In this document: piece by piece, positions 42,649-51,165 of the stretch
Layout: each line of letters starts with the position of its first letter
Numbering within the stretch: position 1 is the stretch's first letter
Assembly (NCBI RefSeq): GCF_000506985.1
Contig: NZ_KI650979.1
Location: 1,798,710-1,862,709, forward strand
Origin: Advenella kashmirensis W13003
Lineage (GTDB): Bacteria; Pseudomonadota; Gammaproteobacteria; Burkholderiales; Burkholderiaceae_B
Direction: 5' to 3'
Length of the DNA stretch: 64,000 nt
Made by a program: the position numbers and the translations under genes
Notes under the pieces: model-generated
What the model was told of the DNA's origin: nothing
Database searches by the model: none
Seen by the model: only the letters and a program-made list of their open reading frames with translations

Positions 42649-43878
42649 TCAGGCGACTTTGACTGACACCATGTGGTCGCGCCAGCTATTGTTGATATAA
42701 CCGCGATTATTTTCACGGCGTGCTTCGGGCTGGCTATCTCCAGCTTCATTGGTGGCGCGGCAGGCAAGTTCGTGCGTGCCAGCAGCCAGGTCGGCGCTAA
42801 AGACGAATTCACGCCAAGCGTACTTGCCCAGATCAGGTCCGACGAACTCGGCCTTTTGCCATTCTTTACCACCGTCGACGGAAACTTCAATCGACTTGGC
42901 TGCGCTCATCCCGCCCATGGCAATACCACTGATCTGTACACGCCCGGCCGTAACGGTTTGATCCGGGTCGGACGGGAAGTTGATCCAGGACTTGACCGGT
43001 AATTCCCAAATGGAATCCTGGCTGGGACTGGGCTTCTCGCCTACCGGCGTCCATCGATAGCTGGTTTGCTGTATTTTGGCTGGCGACTGCTCTTTGGTGA
43101 ATGCCAAGTGCTTGATGTACTTGATCGAGTTCACGCCGGTATAGCCAGGCACGATGATGCGCAACGGTCCGCCATGCGCCAGCGGCAGGGACTGGCCGTT
43201 CAGTTCCCACGCCAGAATGGCATCTTCGACAGCGGAAATCGGCACCGAGCGTTCGACGCGGATAAGGTTGGGATCCAGGCCTTGCGGAATGGGTTCGCCA
43301 CCTGTACTGGTCATGTAGACCATGCCGTCCGCCATGCCTCCCACCGCTTCCAGCAGTGCCTTGACAGGAACACCGGTAAAAATGACACAACCGGCGGCGC
43401 CTACGGTCCATTGGGTGCCGCTGGGCTTGTGTGGAAACCAGGCCCGGCCGTTGCCTGAACACTGCAGAACCATGGGTACGGCCGCCAGGCCCAGGGTTTT
43501 TAGCTCGGCTACGGTGAAACTGCGTGGCTTGGCAACGCCGCTGACTTCAAGCGTCCAGCTGTCGGGCTCTTTCATCATGCTGGCGTCGGTCGGAGGTGCC
43601 ACGTTGTTGCGGACGAACAGGCGATCTGTTGGCGTGATAACACTGTTTCCAAAGGCAGTACGCCGGGTTTCTATCGTGTTCGCGCTATGGACGATCATGC
43701 TGTCGGCATCTTTCCAGTTGGCGTAGCCGGGCAAGGGTTTGGCGGTTGAGCTCTTGGCGGCACCGGCGTCTGCGGTGCCGAGATCGGCGCGGGCTACACC
43801 GGACAGCCCCGCCATTGCAGCAATACTACCCGCTGATATCAGCATTTGACGGCGGCCTGCATTAGTCAGTTTTTCCAT
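42649..43878 (-). CDS. sorA: Tat-exported molybdenum sulfite dehydrogenase catalytic subunit
   Basis: 409 residues from the ATG at 43878, which follows AGGAGG by 6 nt; earlier in-frame starts lack a ribosome site. A twin-arginine signal is present (AGRRQMLISAGSIAAMAG). The molybdopterin domain shows the cysteine that binds molybdenum, Cys140 in LQCSGNGR, and VPGYTGVNSIKYIKHL; the C-terminal Mo-co dimerisation domain follows from about 290. Operonic with the cytochrome c gene, this is a SorAB-type sulfite:cytochrome c oxidoreductase. SoxC is the alternative, but no sox genes are near. Confidence 0.9.
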   Translation of the reverse strand: MEKLTNAGRRQMLISAGSIAAMAGLSGVARADLGTADAGAAKSSTAKPLPGYANWKDADSMIVHSANTIETRRTAFGNSVITPTDRLFVRNNVAPPTDASMMKEPDSWTLEVSGVAKPRSFTVAELKTLGLAAVPMVLQCSGNGRAWFPHKPSGTQWTVGAAGCVIFTGVPVKALLEAVGGMADGMVYMTSTGGEPIPQGLDPNLIRVERSVPISAVEDAILAWELNGQSLPLAHGGPLRIIVPGYTGVNSIKYIKHLAFTKEQSPAKIQQTSYRWTPVGEKPSPSQDSIWELPVKSWINFPSDPDQTVTAGRVQISGIAMGGMSAAKSIEVSVDGGKEWQKAEFVGPDLGKYAWREFVFSADLAAGTHELACRATNEAGDSQPEARRENNRGYINNSWRDHMVSVKVA

Positions 43879-44072
43879 TGTCATCCTCCTGATGTTTTTA
43901 TATCTATGAGTTATATGTTTATGCTTTCTTAAAAGATAATAGCACAAATGAAATAAATATCAGCTAAATGTAAGGTTATGGAGGAACTGCAGATGGGAGG
44001 AGCATCGCGCGATTATTTCGCCTCCTTATCGGAATTATGATCGGCAGTGAAACTTGCATGGATCTTAAAACC

Positions 44073-44123
44073 AGCGGCATGTCGTCGCTATACCAATTTT
44101 CAAATGACATACAATATGCCGCT
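44073..44123 (-). terminator. candidate 3' hairpin after the aldehyde dehydrogenase operon
   Basis: AGCGGCAT (44073-44080) and ATGCCGCT (44116-44123) are exact inverted copies with a 35-nt loop, starting 20 bp beyond the stop of the aldehyde dehydrogenase gene on its downstream side. In transcript direction the stem is followed by GGTTTTAA. Long loop and weak T-run keep confidence low. Confidence 0.3.
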
Positions 44124-44142
44124 GTGGTATCCAAAGGCCTGT

Positions 44143-45612
44143 TTATGAAAAATTGTTATAGAGCGTTTTTTTTCTGAGGTATCCTTCGATCCCGTGTTTG
44201 CCGTCTTCTCCCCCGATGCCGCTGAGCTTGTAGCCTGCATGAAAGGCATGTACGCTTTCTCCAGCGCCGCGGTTTATAAATATTTCGCCAAACTGCAGCT
44301 CTGCAACACACCGCATAATGTTTCGGTTGTTCTGCGTAAACACGTAGGCGGACAAACCATATTTGCTTTGGTTTGCATAGGTGATCGCCTCGGTCAGGGA
44401 AGATACTTTCATGATGGGTGCAATGGGCCCGAAGGTTTCTTCCTGCATGATTTCCAGATCGTTCGATGTGACTTCCAACACTGCCGGATAAAACCAGTTT
44501 CCATTGGTGTGTGCGGGGTCAGGCCCGGAACTGTCGTTTAAGTTCAGTAATACCTTCGCCCCCGAGCGACATGCACGCTCCAATATTGCATGCAGCTTGC
44601 TGACCTCAGGCTGGCTGGCTCTGGGTCCCAAATCCACTTGTTCCAGGGGATCACCAGTCCTCAAATTGCGAACTGCCTCGGTAAACTTTGCTACAAATTT
44701 GTCATAAATTGCCTCTTCTATATACATACGATCGTTTGCGGTACACACCTGACCGCCATTGACAAATTTCGCTTGAATTGCGGCCTGCACGGCCTTGTCC
44801 AGATCTGCATCCGCCAATACGATAAAAGGGGCTTTTCCACCCAGTTCCAGACGAATGGTTTTTATATCATGGCTGGCGGCCGCGTAAATTTCGCGACCCG
44901 CCCTCACGCTTCCTGTCATGGAAATCAGGCTGACGTCCGGGTGTTTCACCAGATGCTCGCCAACTGTGCGGCCTGCTCCGGTGACAACGTTCAGGACTCC
45001 GGCCGGGAGGCCAGCTTTGCGGGCAAGTTCCGCAAGGACGAGCGCGGTCAGAGGGGTCAGTTCATGCGGCTTGATGACAATTGTATTTCCGGTGACTAAT
45101 GCGGGGCCCACCTTTCTGGTAAACAACGCTACGGGGAAATTCCAGGCTGTGATTCCTGCGACAACTCCATAAGGAACACGATGAATCATAATGTGTTCAT
45201 CCCTGGCGTCGCCAGGCAGTATTTCTCCTTCCAGGCGACGAGCTGCTTCGGCCGCGTGGCGCAGAAACGCGCTGGAAAAAGATACTTCTGCCCGTGCTTC
45301 GAGTAGTGGTTTCCCCTGTTCTTGCGTGAGAAGCAGGGCAAGATCCTCAAGGTTTGCATCAATGAGGTCGGCAAAGGCATATAGATAGCGTGCGCGTTCG
45401 GGAGCAGGCGTTGCAGACCATGCCGGAAATGCAGTTAGAGCCGCAGAGACCGCCGAATCTGTCTGGGATACTGAGGTTTCATTGATTTGACCAATTTCTT
45501 TGCCATTGACCGGATTGCTCACTGCAATGGTGTTGCCGCTTGCGTATATCCATTCGTTCTTGATGAAAATATGCTGTTTTGCAATACCGAAGCGTTCCAA
45601 TAATTTATTCAT
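44143..45612 (-). CDS. NAD(P)-dependent aldehyde dehydrogenase (AldA-like)
   Basis: A 489-residue ALDH with TAWNFPVALFTRKVGPAL and KPHELTPLTAL (cofactor binding), the general-base glutamate in LELGGKAPFIV (about 258) and the catalytic cysteine in NGGQVCTANDR (about 292). It resembles lactaldehyde/glycolaldehyde-type dehydrogenases. The start follows AGGAGAGAGTC. It is the last gene of the operon that begins at 50939, where it may oxidise the aldehyde released by the aldolase-like pair (49342-50939). Confidence 0.92.
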   Translation of the reverse strand: MNKLLERFGIAKQHIFIKNEWIYASGNTIAVSNPVNGKEIGQINETSVSQTDSAVSAALTAFPAWSATPAPERARYLYAFADLIDANLEDLALLLTQEQGKPLLEARAEVSFSSAFLRHAAEAARRLEGEILPGDARDEHIMIHRVPYGVVAGITAWNFPVALFTRKVGPALVTGNTIVIKPHELTPLTALVLAELARKAGLPAGVLNVVTGAGRTVGEHLVKHPDVSLISMTGSVRAGREIYAAASHDIKTIRLELGGKAPFIVLADADLDKAVQAAIQAKFVNGGQVCTANDRMYIEEAIYDKFVAKFTEAVRNLRTGDPLEQVDLGPRASQPEVSKLHAILERACRSGAKVLLNLNDSSGPDPAHTNGNWFYPAVLEVTSNDLEIMQEETFGPIAPIMKVSSLTEAITYANQSKYGLSAYVFTQNNRNIMRCVAELQFGEIFINRGAGESVHAFHAGYKLSGIGGEDGKHGIEGYLRKKTLYNNFS

Positions 45613-45626
45613 GACTCTCTCCTGAT

Positions 45627-46406
45627 TTATCGCCCCTCGAAGGCCGGCTTGCGTTTTTCCTGAAAGGCTTTGCGTCCTTCGATCCTGTCATGACTGTCTC
45701 GAAGAATGCCAAATACAAAAGCTTCGTGCTTCACTGCGTGATTCAACGGCATATCCATTCCATCTTCCACCAGTTTTTTAATTGCACGTACCGAAAGCGG
45801 CGCATTTGCAGCAATGCGCTCCGCAATGGCCTGTGCCTCAGACATCAAATCGTTTTGCTCTACGAGATGACTGATAAGCCCGATACGATGAGCCTCGCAA
45901 GCGTCTACGATGGAGCCGGTCAGGAGCATATGCATGGCGTTGGCTAAGCCGATCATTCTTGGCAGACGCTGTGTCCCGGCCCCTCCCGGAATACTGCCGA
46001 TACACACTTCAGGCAGGCCGAATTTTGCGTTTTTACTGGCAATGCGAAGATCACATGCCAATGCCAATTCAAGCCCTCCACCGATGGCAAAACCGTTGAT
46101 GGCACACACGATGGGGATTCTTACCTGGTCCATTCCATCGAGCAAGTGCGGGGTTGTTTCGGCGCCAAATGTCAACTGCGCAATGCCTTCTTTTGGGGGC
46201 ATGGTTTTTTTCAGGTCGGATCCCGTGCAAAAGGCCCGTGCTCCTGATGCGGTCAGAATCACGCAACGCAAGGCCGGGTCCTGGCTGATTTTTTTCCAGC
46301 AATCGTGTAACTGCAACAAGGTCTCGGGGTCGATTGCATTCATGGCCTCCGGACGATTTAATGTGATAATGGCAATTGCATTCTTGACTTGATAAAGTAA
46401 GCTCAT
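45627..46406 (-). CDS. enoyl-CoA hydratase/isomerase (crotonase family)
   Basis: A 259-residue crotonase. The oxyanion-hole segments are visible: SGARAFCTGSDLKK near residue 57 and FAIGGGLELALACDLRIAS near 106-125. Of the two usual catalytic glutamates, one is in PEVCIGSIPGGAGTQRLP near 136. It should hydrate an enoyl-CoA to a 3-hydroxyacyl-CoA in the operon pathway. It starts 20 bp after the CoA-transferase gene stop, with AAGGAG upstream. Confidence 0.9.
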   Translation of the reverse strand: MSLLYQVKNAIAIITLNRPEAMNAIDPETLLQLHDCWKKISQDPALRCVILTASGARAFCTGSDLKKTMPPKEGIAQLTFGAETTPHLLDGMDQVRIPIVCAINGFAIGGGLELALACDLRIASKNAKFGLPEVCIGSIPGGAGTQRLPRMIGLANAMHMLLTGSIVDACEAHRIGLISHLVEQNDLMSEAQAIAERIAANAPLSVRAIKKLVEDGMDMPLNHAVKHEAFVFGILRDSHDRIEGRKAFQEKRKPAFEGR

Positions 46407-46426
46407 TGTTTCTCCTTGATATCGGA

Positions 46427-47620
46427 CTATTTGACAATGTTCGTTGCGTAATAAGTTTCAATTTCCTCGGCAGAAAATCCGCTTTTTTCAAGGATTTCTC
46501 TTGAGTGTTGTCCGCAGAATGGCGGCATATCATGTGGTTCTGCATTCGATAACATGCTGTTTACCGGAAAACCGACTGTTTTGATGTGGCCGAAATCCGG
46601 ATGGTCGAAACTGGTATAGATATTGTTGTGAAGGGCTTGCGGGTGGGTTTCGACATCCGCATATTGCGCGACCTTTGCGCAGAGGATGTCGGCACTGCGC
46701 AATCGCTCCATCCAGTACGCGCTTTCTTTCTTGAGGAAGGCGTCATTCAGAATTTGTCTCATGAATTGTCGGTTTTCCACTCTCGACGACGAGCTGGCCA
46801 GCCTTTCGTCATGTGCAAGTTCGGCAATGTCCAACGCATCACACAAGCGAGCCCAGCGGTCGCCGTTGTAGGCGGCGACCATGATCCAGCCATCTTGCGT
46901 CTGGAATGATTCGTTGGGGGCCGAGTAGGGCGCTGCGCTGCCGAGGGGCTGCGGCAGGCTTTGCTCATGGAAAAAATTTGTCAGCGTCGTCTGTTGCAGC
47001 ACCAGAGCGGCGTTCATCAGGCTGATGTCTATGTGTCCGCCTGCTCCATTTTTTTGTTTTTCCAGCAGTTTGGCCAGAATGCTCATGCAGGCGACATAAC
47101 CGGTTGTCACATCGACGATTGGTGCCTGCACTTTGCATGGCTCCTGTACATCCGGATGGCCTATCAGGCTCATGAGGCCCGTGTCCGCTTGCAGAATCCC
47201 GTCTACGCCCGGGCGCTCGGAATAGGGACCAGATTGTCCATAGGCTGAGACGGAACAATAAATCAAATCCGGCCGGGTTTCGGCCAGTCGTTCGTAGCCC
47301 AGTTCCAATCGATCCATCACGCCGGGTCTCAGGCTCTCAACCACGATATCTGCCTTCGTGGACAGTTGTCTGGCCAGATCGCGTCCCTCTTCTTGTTTCA
47401 GGTCAATCACAATGGACTGCTTGTTGCGATTGAATCCGTAATAAGCAGTGCAGTCGTCTCCGATCCAGCCTGGCCCCAGTTTGCGTCCAAGTTCTCCGCC
47501 CGGGGGTTCTACTTTAATGATTTCTGCTCCCATGTCTCCCAGCAGCATGGTGCACATGGGTCCGGCTCCTACGTGAGTAAAGTCAAGTACTTTGACGCCT
47601 TCAAGAATCTTCCTAAACAT
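46427..47620 (-). CDS. class III CoA-transferase (CaiB/BaiF family)
   Basis: 397 residues from the ATG at 47620; an in-frame TTG at 47638 is possible. The N-terminus LEGVKVLDFTHVGAGPMCTMLLGDMGAEIIKVE is typical, as is the catalytic aspartate region PGVDGILQADTGLMSLIG near 135-150. These enzymes move CoA from a donor thioester to a carboxylic acid. In this operon it would activate the imported acid. It lies 8-26 bp downstream of the Bug receptor gene, linking uptake with activation. Confidence 0.92.
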   Translation of the reverse strand: MFRKILEGVKVLDFTHVGAGPMCTMLLGDMGAEIIKVEPPGGELGRKLGPGWIGDDCTAYYGFNRNKQSIVIDLKQEEGRDLARQLSTKADIVVESLRPGVMDRLELGYERLAETRPDLIYCSVSAYGQSGPYSERPGVDGILQADTGLMSLIGHPDVQEPCKVQAPIVDVTTGYVACMSILAKLLEKQKNGAGGHIDISLMNAALVLQQTTLTNFFHEQSLPQPLGSAAPYSAPNESFQTQDGWIMVAAYNGDRWARLCDALDIAELAHDERLASSSSRVENRQFMRQILNDAFLKKESAYWMERLRSADILCAKVAQYADVETHPQALHNNIYTSFDHPDFGHIKTVGFPVNSMLSNAEPHDMPPFCGQHSREILEKSGFSAEEIETYYATNIVK

Positions 47621-47646
47621 ACATGCATTTCCATTCAATTGACTTA

Positions 47647-48636
47647 TTACTGGGAGGACAAATGATTGTCTTCAGCGACTTTCTTCCATAAGGCAAGATC
47701 GCTGTCGACAATTTTTCCGAGTTCTTCTGGCGTGCTTTTGCTGATTTCAAACCCTTGTTCCGACAGTTTTTTCTTTACGTCTGGCGTATCCAGGGCATCA
47801 TTGATCGCGGCGTTCAGCGAGTTAATTTTGTCTCTTGGCGTGCCGGCCGGTGCCATGACGCTAAACCACAGAGATGCGTTGTATTGATTCATATTCCCTT
47901 CTTTGACTTCGCTGAAGGCGGGGACGTCTGGCAGTACCGAAGTCCGTTTGCTTCTCGCCGTGCCCAGGGCGCGCAGAGTACCGTTCTGGATTTGAGGAAG
48001 GACGGACCCCATGGAGCCGAAAGTCGACTGGATCTGCCCCCCGATGACGTCGGCTACCGATGGGCCTGTACCTTGGTAGGGGACATGCGTGATATCAATT
48101 TTGGCCAGACCTGCCAACAATTCTCCTGCCAGGTGCTGGGGCACGCCAATACCCGGACTGCTATAGTTGATTTCGTTTGGATGTTCTCTTGCGTATTGAA
48201 TGAATTCTTCCATTGTTTTGTAAGGCATTTTCGGATTCACGACAAAGATCATCGGAACTTCGGCAATCATGCCGACAGGTGCCAGGTCTTTCTGAATGTC
48301 GAATGACGTTTTCATTCCCAATGCGGGTTGCGTGGTGATCTGGCTACCTGCAATCAGTATGGTGTTTCCGTCCGGCTTCGCATTGGCGACGAATGCCGTA
48401 CCGATATTGCCGCCGGCACCTGGTTTGTTATCAACAATCACATTACGATGAAGTTTTTCTGCCAGATGGGGAGCTAGCGTACGCGCGAGAATGTCGTTTC
48501 CCCCACCCGGCGTGAACGGCACAACAAATCTTACGGGGGCGCTGTCCTGCGCAAAGGAAGGGGTAAGTGGTGTAAGAAAAGTGGTTATTACAAATGCAGC
48601 GCGCAACAGTCCCACTCGAGAATGATTCCCGATCAT
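47647..48636 (-). CDS. Bug/TctC-family periplasmic solute receptor
   Basis: A 329-residue receptor with a signal peptide at 1-30 (ITTFLTPLTPSFAQ) and the hallmarks RFVVPFTPGGGNDILAR and VDNKPGAGGNIGTA. The start follows AACAGGAGACAAAA. It lies between a GntR gene and the CoA-transferase gene in the 50939-44143 operon, so its ligand is probably the acid that the CoA-transferase activates. Confidence 0.9.
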   Translation of the reverse strand: MIGNHSRVGLLRAAFVITTFLTPLTPSFAQDSAPVRFVVPFTPGGGNDILARTLAPHLAEKLHRNVIVDNKPGAGGNIGTAFVANAKPDGNTILIAGSQITTQPALGMKTSFDIQKDLAPVGMIAEVPMIFVVNPKMPYKTMEEFIQYAREHPNEINYSSPGIGVPQHLAGELLAGLAKIDITHVPYQGTGPSVADVIGGQIQSTFGSMGSVLPQIQNGTLRALGTARSKRTSVLPDVPAFSEVKEGNMNQYNASLWFSVMAPAGTPRDKINSLNAAINDALDTPDVKKKLSEQGFEISKSTPEELGKIVDSDLALWKKVAEDNHLSSQ

Positions 48637-48683
48637 TTTTGTCTCCTGTTTGGTTTTTAGGCTAAGGGGTTACCTGATGATAG

Positions 48684-49328
48684 TCAGGGAGTTTCATAGA
48701 GCCGTCTTCGGCCCGCTATCAGGTGCTGTCTGAAGCTTTCGATCACACCTGGAGTATCATGATTCAGTATTTTTTCCAGGATTTCGCTGTGTTCATCATG
48801 GATTTGATGGAAACGGGCGGGTTCGCCAAGGTCCTGAAAGTTAAATGGCGTTTTGGCCCACAGCACGCGTACAAACTGCAAGGTTTGCGGGCTGTTTCCG
48901 AGCTCGTACAGTCTGAAATGAAACTTGACGTTGGCTGTGCGGATCGCTATATAATCCCGGGCCTCAAGCGCTTTGACATATTGCTTATGCAAAGACGTCA
49001 ATTCCAGCAGGTCGGTATCCTGAATGTTATCCATGGCTCGTTCCACAAGAAATGTCTCAAGCATCAATCGCAGTTCATAAATTTCCAGTACGTCAGTACG
49101 TGATTGCTCGGGAATGTAGATCCCCTTGTTCGGGTATACCTTCACATACCCTTCCATTTCAAGCGCTTTCAACGCTTCACGCACCGGCGTAATCGATACG
49201 CCAAGTCTTTCTGCAATATCCTGCTGCCTGAGGCGTTCCCCCCGCTGGTATTCGCCCGCAATGATCTGTTCGCGTATTTGTTCGATAACCTGATCTTGCT
49301 TGGTCAGAATTGGGCGGGAGTAGTCCAT
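48684..49328 (-). CDS. GntR-family regulator, FCD subfamily
   Basis: 214 residues from the ATG at 49328; upstream in-frame starts extend into the DUF35 gene and were not used. The winged helix is at about residues 10-70 (LRQQDIAERLGVSITPVREA), and the FCD domain follows with typical histidine/arginine positions (VKFHFRLYELG, SFRQHLIAGRRR). It is embedded in the catabolic operon. A palindrome at 50977-50990, before the first gene, is a candidate operator. Confidence 0.88.
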   Translation of the reverse strand: MDYSRPILTKQDQVIEQIREQIIAGEYQRGERLRQQDIAERLGVSITPVREALKALEMEGYVKVYPNKGIYIPEQSRTDVLEIYELRLMLETFLVERAMDNIQDTDLLELTSLHKQYVKALEARDYIAIRTANVKFHFRLYELGNSPQTLQFVRVLWAKTPFNFQDLGEPARFHQIHDEHSEILEKILNHDTPGVIESFRQHLIAGRRRLYETP

Positions 49329-49341
49329 AAAAATTGAAATC

Positions 49342-49752
49342 CTAGTCGGAAAGCTCGAATCGAGGGAGCACGAATCCGTCCGGCATCGTTGCGTAGACCA
49401 GTCTGACTTTACGACCAATCCAGGATGCTTCAGGTTGTCGGCCTTGCAAATTCGAGATTATAACTGGACCTTCTTCCAAACGAACGGCAATTACATTGTG
49501 CGGCGCCGGGTACGCTTCTAGGTACTGGCGGTGGAAGATGACCCAGGACAGAATTTCTCCTTTTCCCGAGACGGGCACCCAGTCGAGGTCGTCAGACAAT
49601 GTCTGATCGCATACGGGGGTGGGTGGGTACAGATACTTTCCCGAGGTCCGACTGCGCTGTAATTTCATGTTGCCATCTCGAATGCTTTCCCATAGCGGCT
49701 CATCGTATAGCCCCATAACGGGGGGGGGTGTTTGTGCAATAACATTCGTCAT
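49342..49752 (-). CDS. DUF35 / OB-fold acyl-CoA-associated protein with a degenerate zinc ribbon
   Basis: 136 residues; the start at 49752 is chosen over 49758 because GGGAA is 7 nt upstream. It follows the family layout: helix (EPLWESIRDGN), rubredoxin-like ribbon, then OB fold (WVPVSGKGEILSWVIFHR, VIAVRLEEGPVIISNLQG). Of the four zinc cysteines usually found (RCxxCG and CPxC), only one remains (PPTPVCDQT). DUF35 proteins pair with thiolase-fold enzymes, including steroid side-chain aldolases. Its start overlaps the thiolase-fold gene stop by a few bases. Confidence 0.85.
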   Translation of the reverse strand: MTNVIAQTPPPVMGLYDEPLWESIRDGNMKLQRSRTSGKYLYPPTPVCDQTLSDDLDWVPVSGKGEILSWVIFHRQYLEAYPAPHNVIAVRLEEGPVIISNLQGRQPEASWIGRKVRLVYATMPDGFVLPRFELSD

Positions 49753-49754
49753 AA

Positions 49755-50939
49755 TCATTTCCCGTAAATAATGGAGACCGCCTTGCCGGCGACGTCTGAC
49801 GTGTAATGAACCCGATTGCAATTATTGACTTGACGATCACCGCATTCACCCCGCAGCTGCCGTACCGATTCAATCTGGTGAGCCCATCCTTGCATATAGC
49901 TTTCCGACAAATGTCCACCGCTCGTATTGATGGGAAGCTTACCGCCTGGGCCCATACCGCTCTCAGCGAGAAACTTTGCGGCTTCACCTTTCCTGCAATA
50001 GCCATACCCTTCCAGGGCCAGTGGGATATGCACCGAAAAACTGTCGTAGACCTGCAGGATGTCTACGTCTTCGGGTCCGATGCTCGCCATGGCGAAGGCC
50101 TGTCTGGCGCAATCTTCCTGAGCAGGGTGATAGAACTCGGTCAGTCTGGGCTCCAGACTGGTCGCGTTGCTGTTTAAATCCCGGCGGCCCAGGCCGTCGA
50201 TATATACGGGCTTTTGCTTCATTGTCTTGGCTTTGTCTGCAGTTGTTACTATGAGCGCCACTCCGCCATCATTGATCATGCAATAGTCATACAGGCGCAG
50301 TGGTTCGCAGATATACGGTGCTTCAAGATAATCTTCGATTGTTATTCGCTTGCGCATGACCGCATTGGGGTTTTGGGACGACCATTCGCGTTGCGCGACG
50401 GCGACTCGAGCCAGATCCGATTCATCGAATCCGGTGGCATGTTTATATGCCTGAAATGTGAGTGCATAGAGCGCTCCCTGAGAGGTCAGCCCCCAGGGCG
50501 CATGGTAAATATAGGAAAGAAATGCATCCCCGCCCATTGCCTGAGGCCCGCCGTATTGAATTTGGCCGGAACGTTGATTGTTTCCGTAGACCAGGGCAAT
50601 CGTTTCTGCCAAGCCCGATTCTATGGCCGTTACTGCCTGCGCGACCGATAGCACCGCATCTGCCTGGTCTCCCCATCTGGGATCAATACCAAGAATTTCA
50701 GCCATTCTTTCATAGGCAGTCGTAGGCCCAACAATCAGACCGTCCAGTTCAGTTTTCTCAATTCCTGCATCGTCCAATGCATTGGCTAGCGCCCCGGCGG
50801 CATATCCGTAGCTATCGCTGGGTTTTTCATTGTTACGCACGCGCGCCCAATCGTTTACCCAATCCGTGTGTCCGATGCCGACGATGGCGGCGGAGCGGCG
50901 CGCCGGGGTTGTATCTGTATCTACACTTTGATTACTCAT
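49755..50939 (-). CDS. thiolase-fold protein lacking the catalytic cysteine, probable Ltp2-type retro-aldolase
   Basis: 394 residues from the ATG at 50939 (GGAGGATGACA upstream). The thiolase fold is clear (RRSAAIVGIGHTDW; DVDILQVYDSFS). Three changes set it apart from thiolases: no cysteine occurs before residue 211, so the nucleophile near residue 90 is absent; the GHP motif is replaced by SESYMQG at 345-351 (Tyr348); and LEGYGYC is present at 309-315. These are features of SCPx/Ltp2-like aldolases that work with DUF35 proteins and cut 3-hydroxyacyl-CoA by retro-aldol. The DUF35 gene is directly downstream. It is the first gene of the operon. Confidence 0.82.
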   Translation of the reverse strand: MSNQSVDTDTTPARRSAAIVGIGHTDWVNDWARVRNNEKPSDSYGYAAGALANALDDAGIEKTELDGLIVGPTTAYERMAEILGIDPRWGDQADAVLSVAQAVTAIESGLAETIALVYGNNQRSGQIQYGGPQAMGGDAFLSYIYHAPWGLTSQGALYALTFQAYKHATGFDESDLARVAVAQREWSSQNPNAVMRKRITIEDYLEAPYICEPLRLYDYCMINDGGVALIVTTADKAKTMKQKPVYIDGLGRRDLNSNATSLEPRLTEFYHPAQEDCARQAFAMASIGPEDVDILQVYDSFSVHIPLALEGYGYCRKGEAAKFLAESGMGPGGKLPINTSGGHLSESYMQGWAHQIESVRQLRGECGDRQVNNCNRVHYTSDVAGKAVSIIYGK

Positions 50940-50976
50940 TGTCATCCTCCGTGTCGATACTATGCCATGCATTAGG

Positions 50977-50990
50977 TATTTTATAAAATA
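50977..50990. promoter_or_regulatory. candidate operator: 14-bp AT palindrome
   Basis: TATTTTATAAAATA is a perfect palindrome 38 bp upstream of the thiolase-fold gene start, in the divergent gap toward the Bug gene at 51166. It is a possible site for the operon GntR regulator. Confidence 0.35.
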
Positions 50991-51165
50991 TATTATAGTA
51001 ACAAAATGTTTTTTAGTAGAAAGACGTCAAGCCTATGTGTACGCCAAAAGCAGAGAACGGACATTTTCCTTTCCGTCAACACTCATTTAACGACAGTCGG
51101 GCATAGTGGAATTTCTTGATGATAAAAATGCTGCGCAATCGCGCGACAGCAACAGGAGACAAATA

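Noticed and set aside
43976-44031. GGAGG...CCTCC hairpin between the sulfite dehydrogenase and aldehyde dehydrogenase genes
   Set aside because: Only 5 paired bases around a 20-nt loop and no T-run on either strand; not better than chance.
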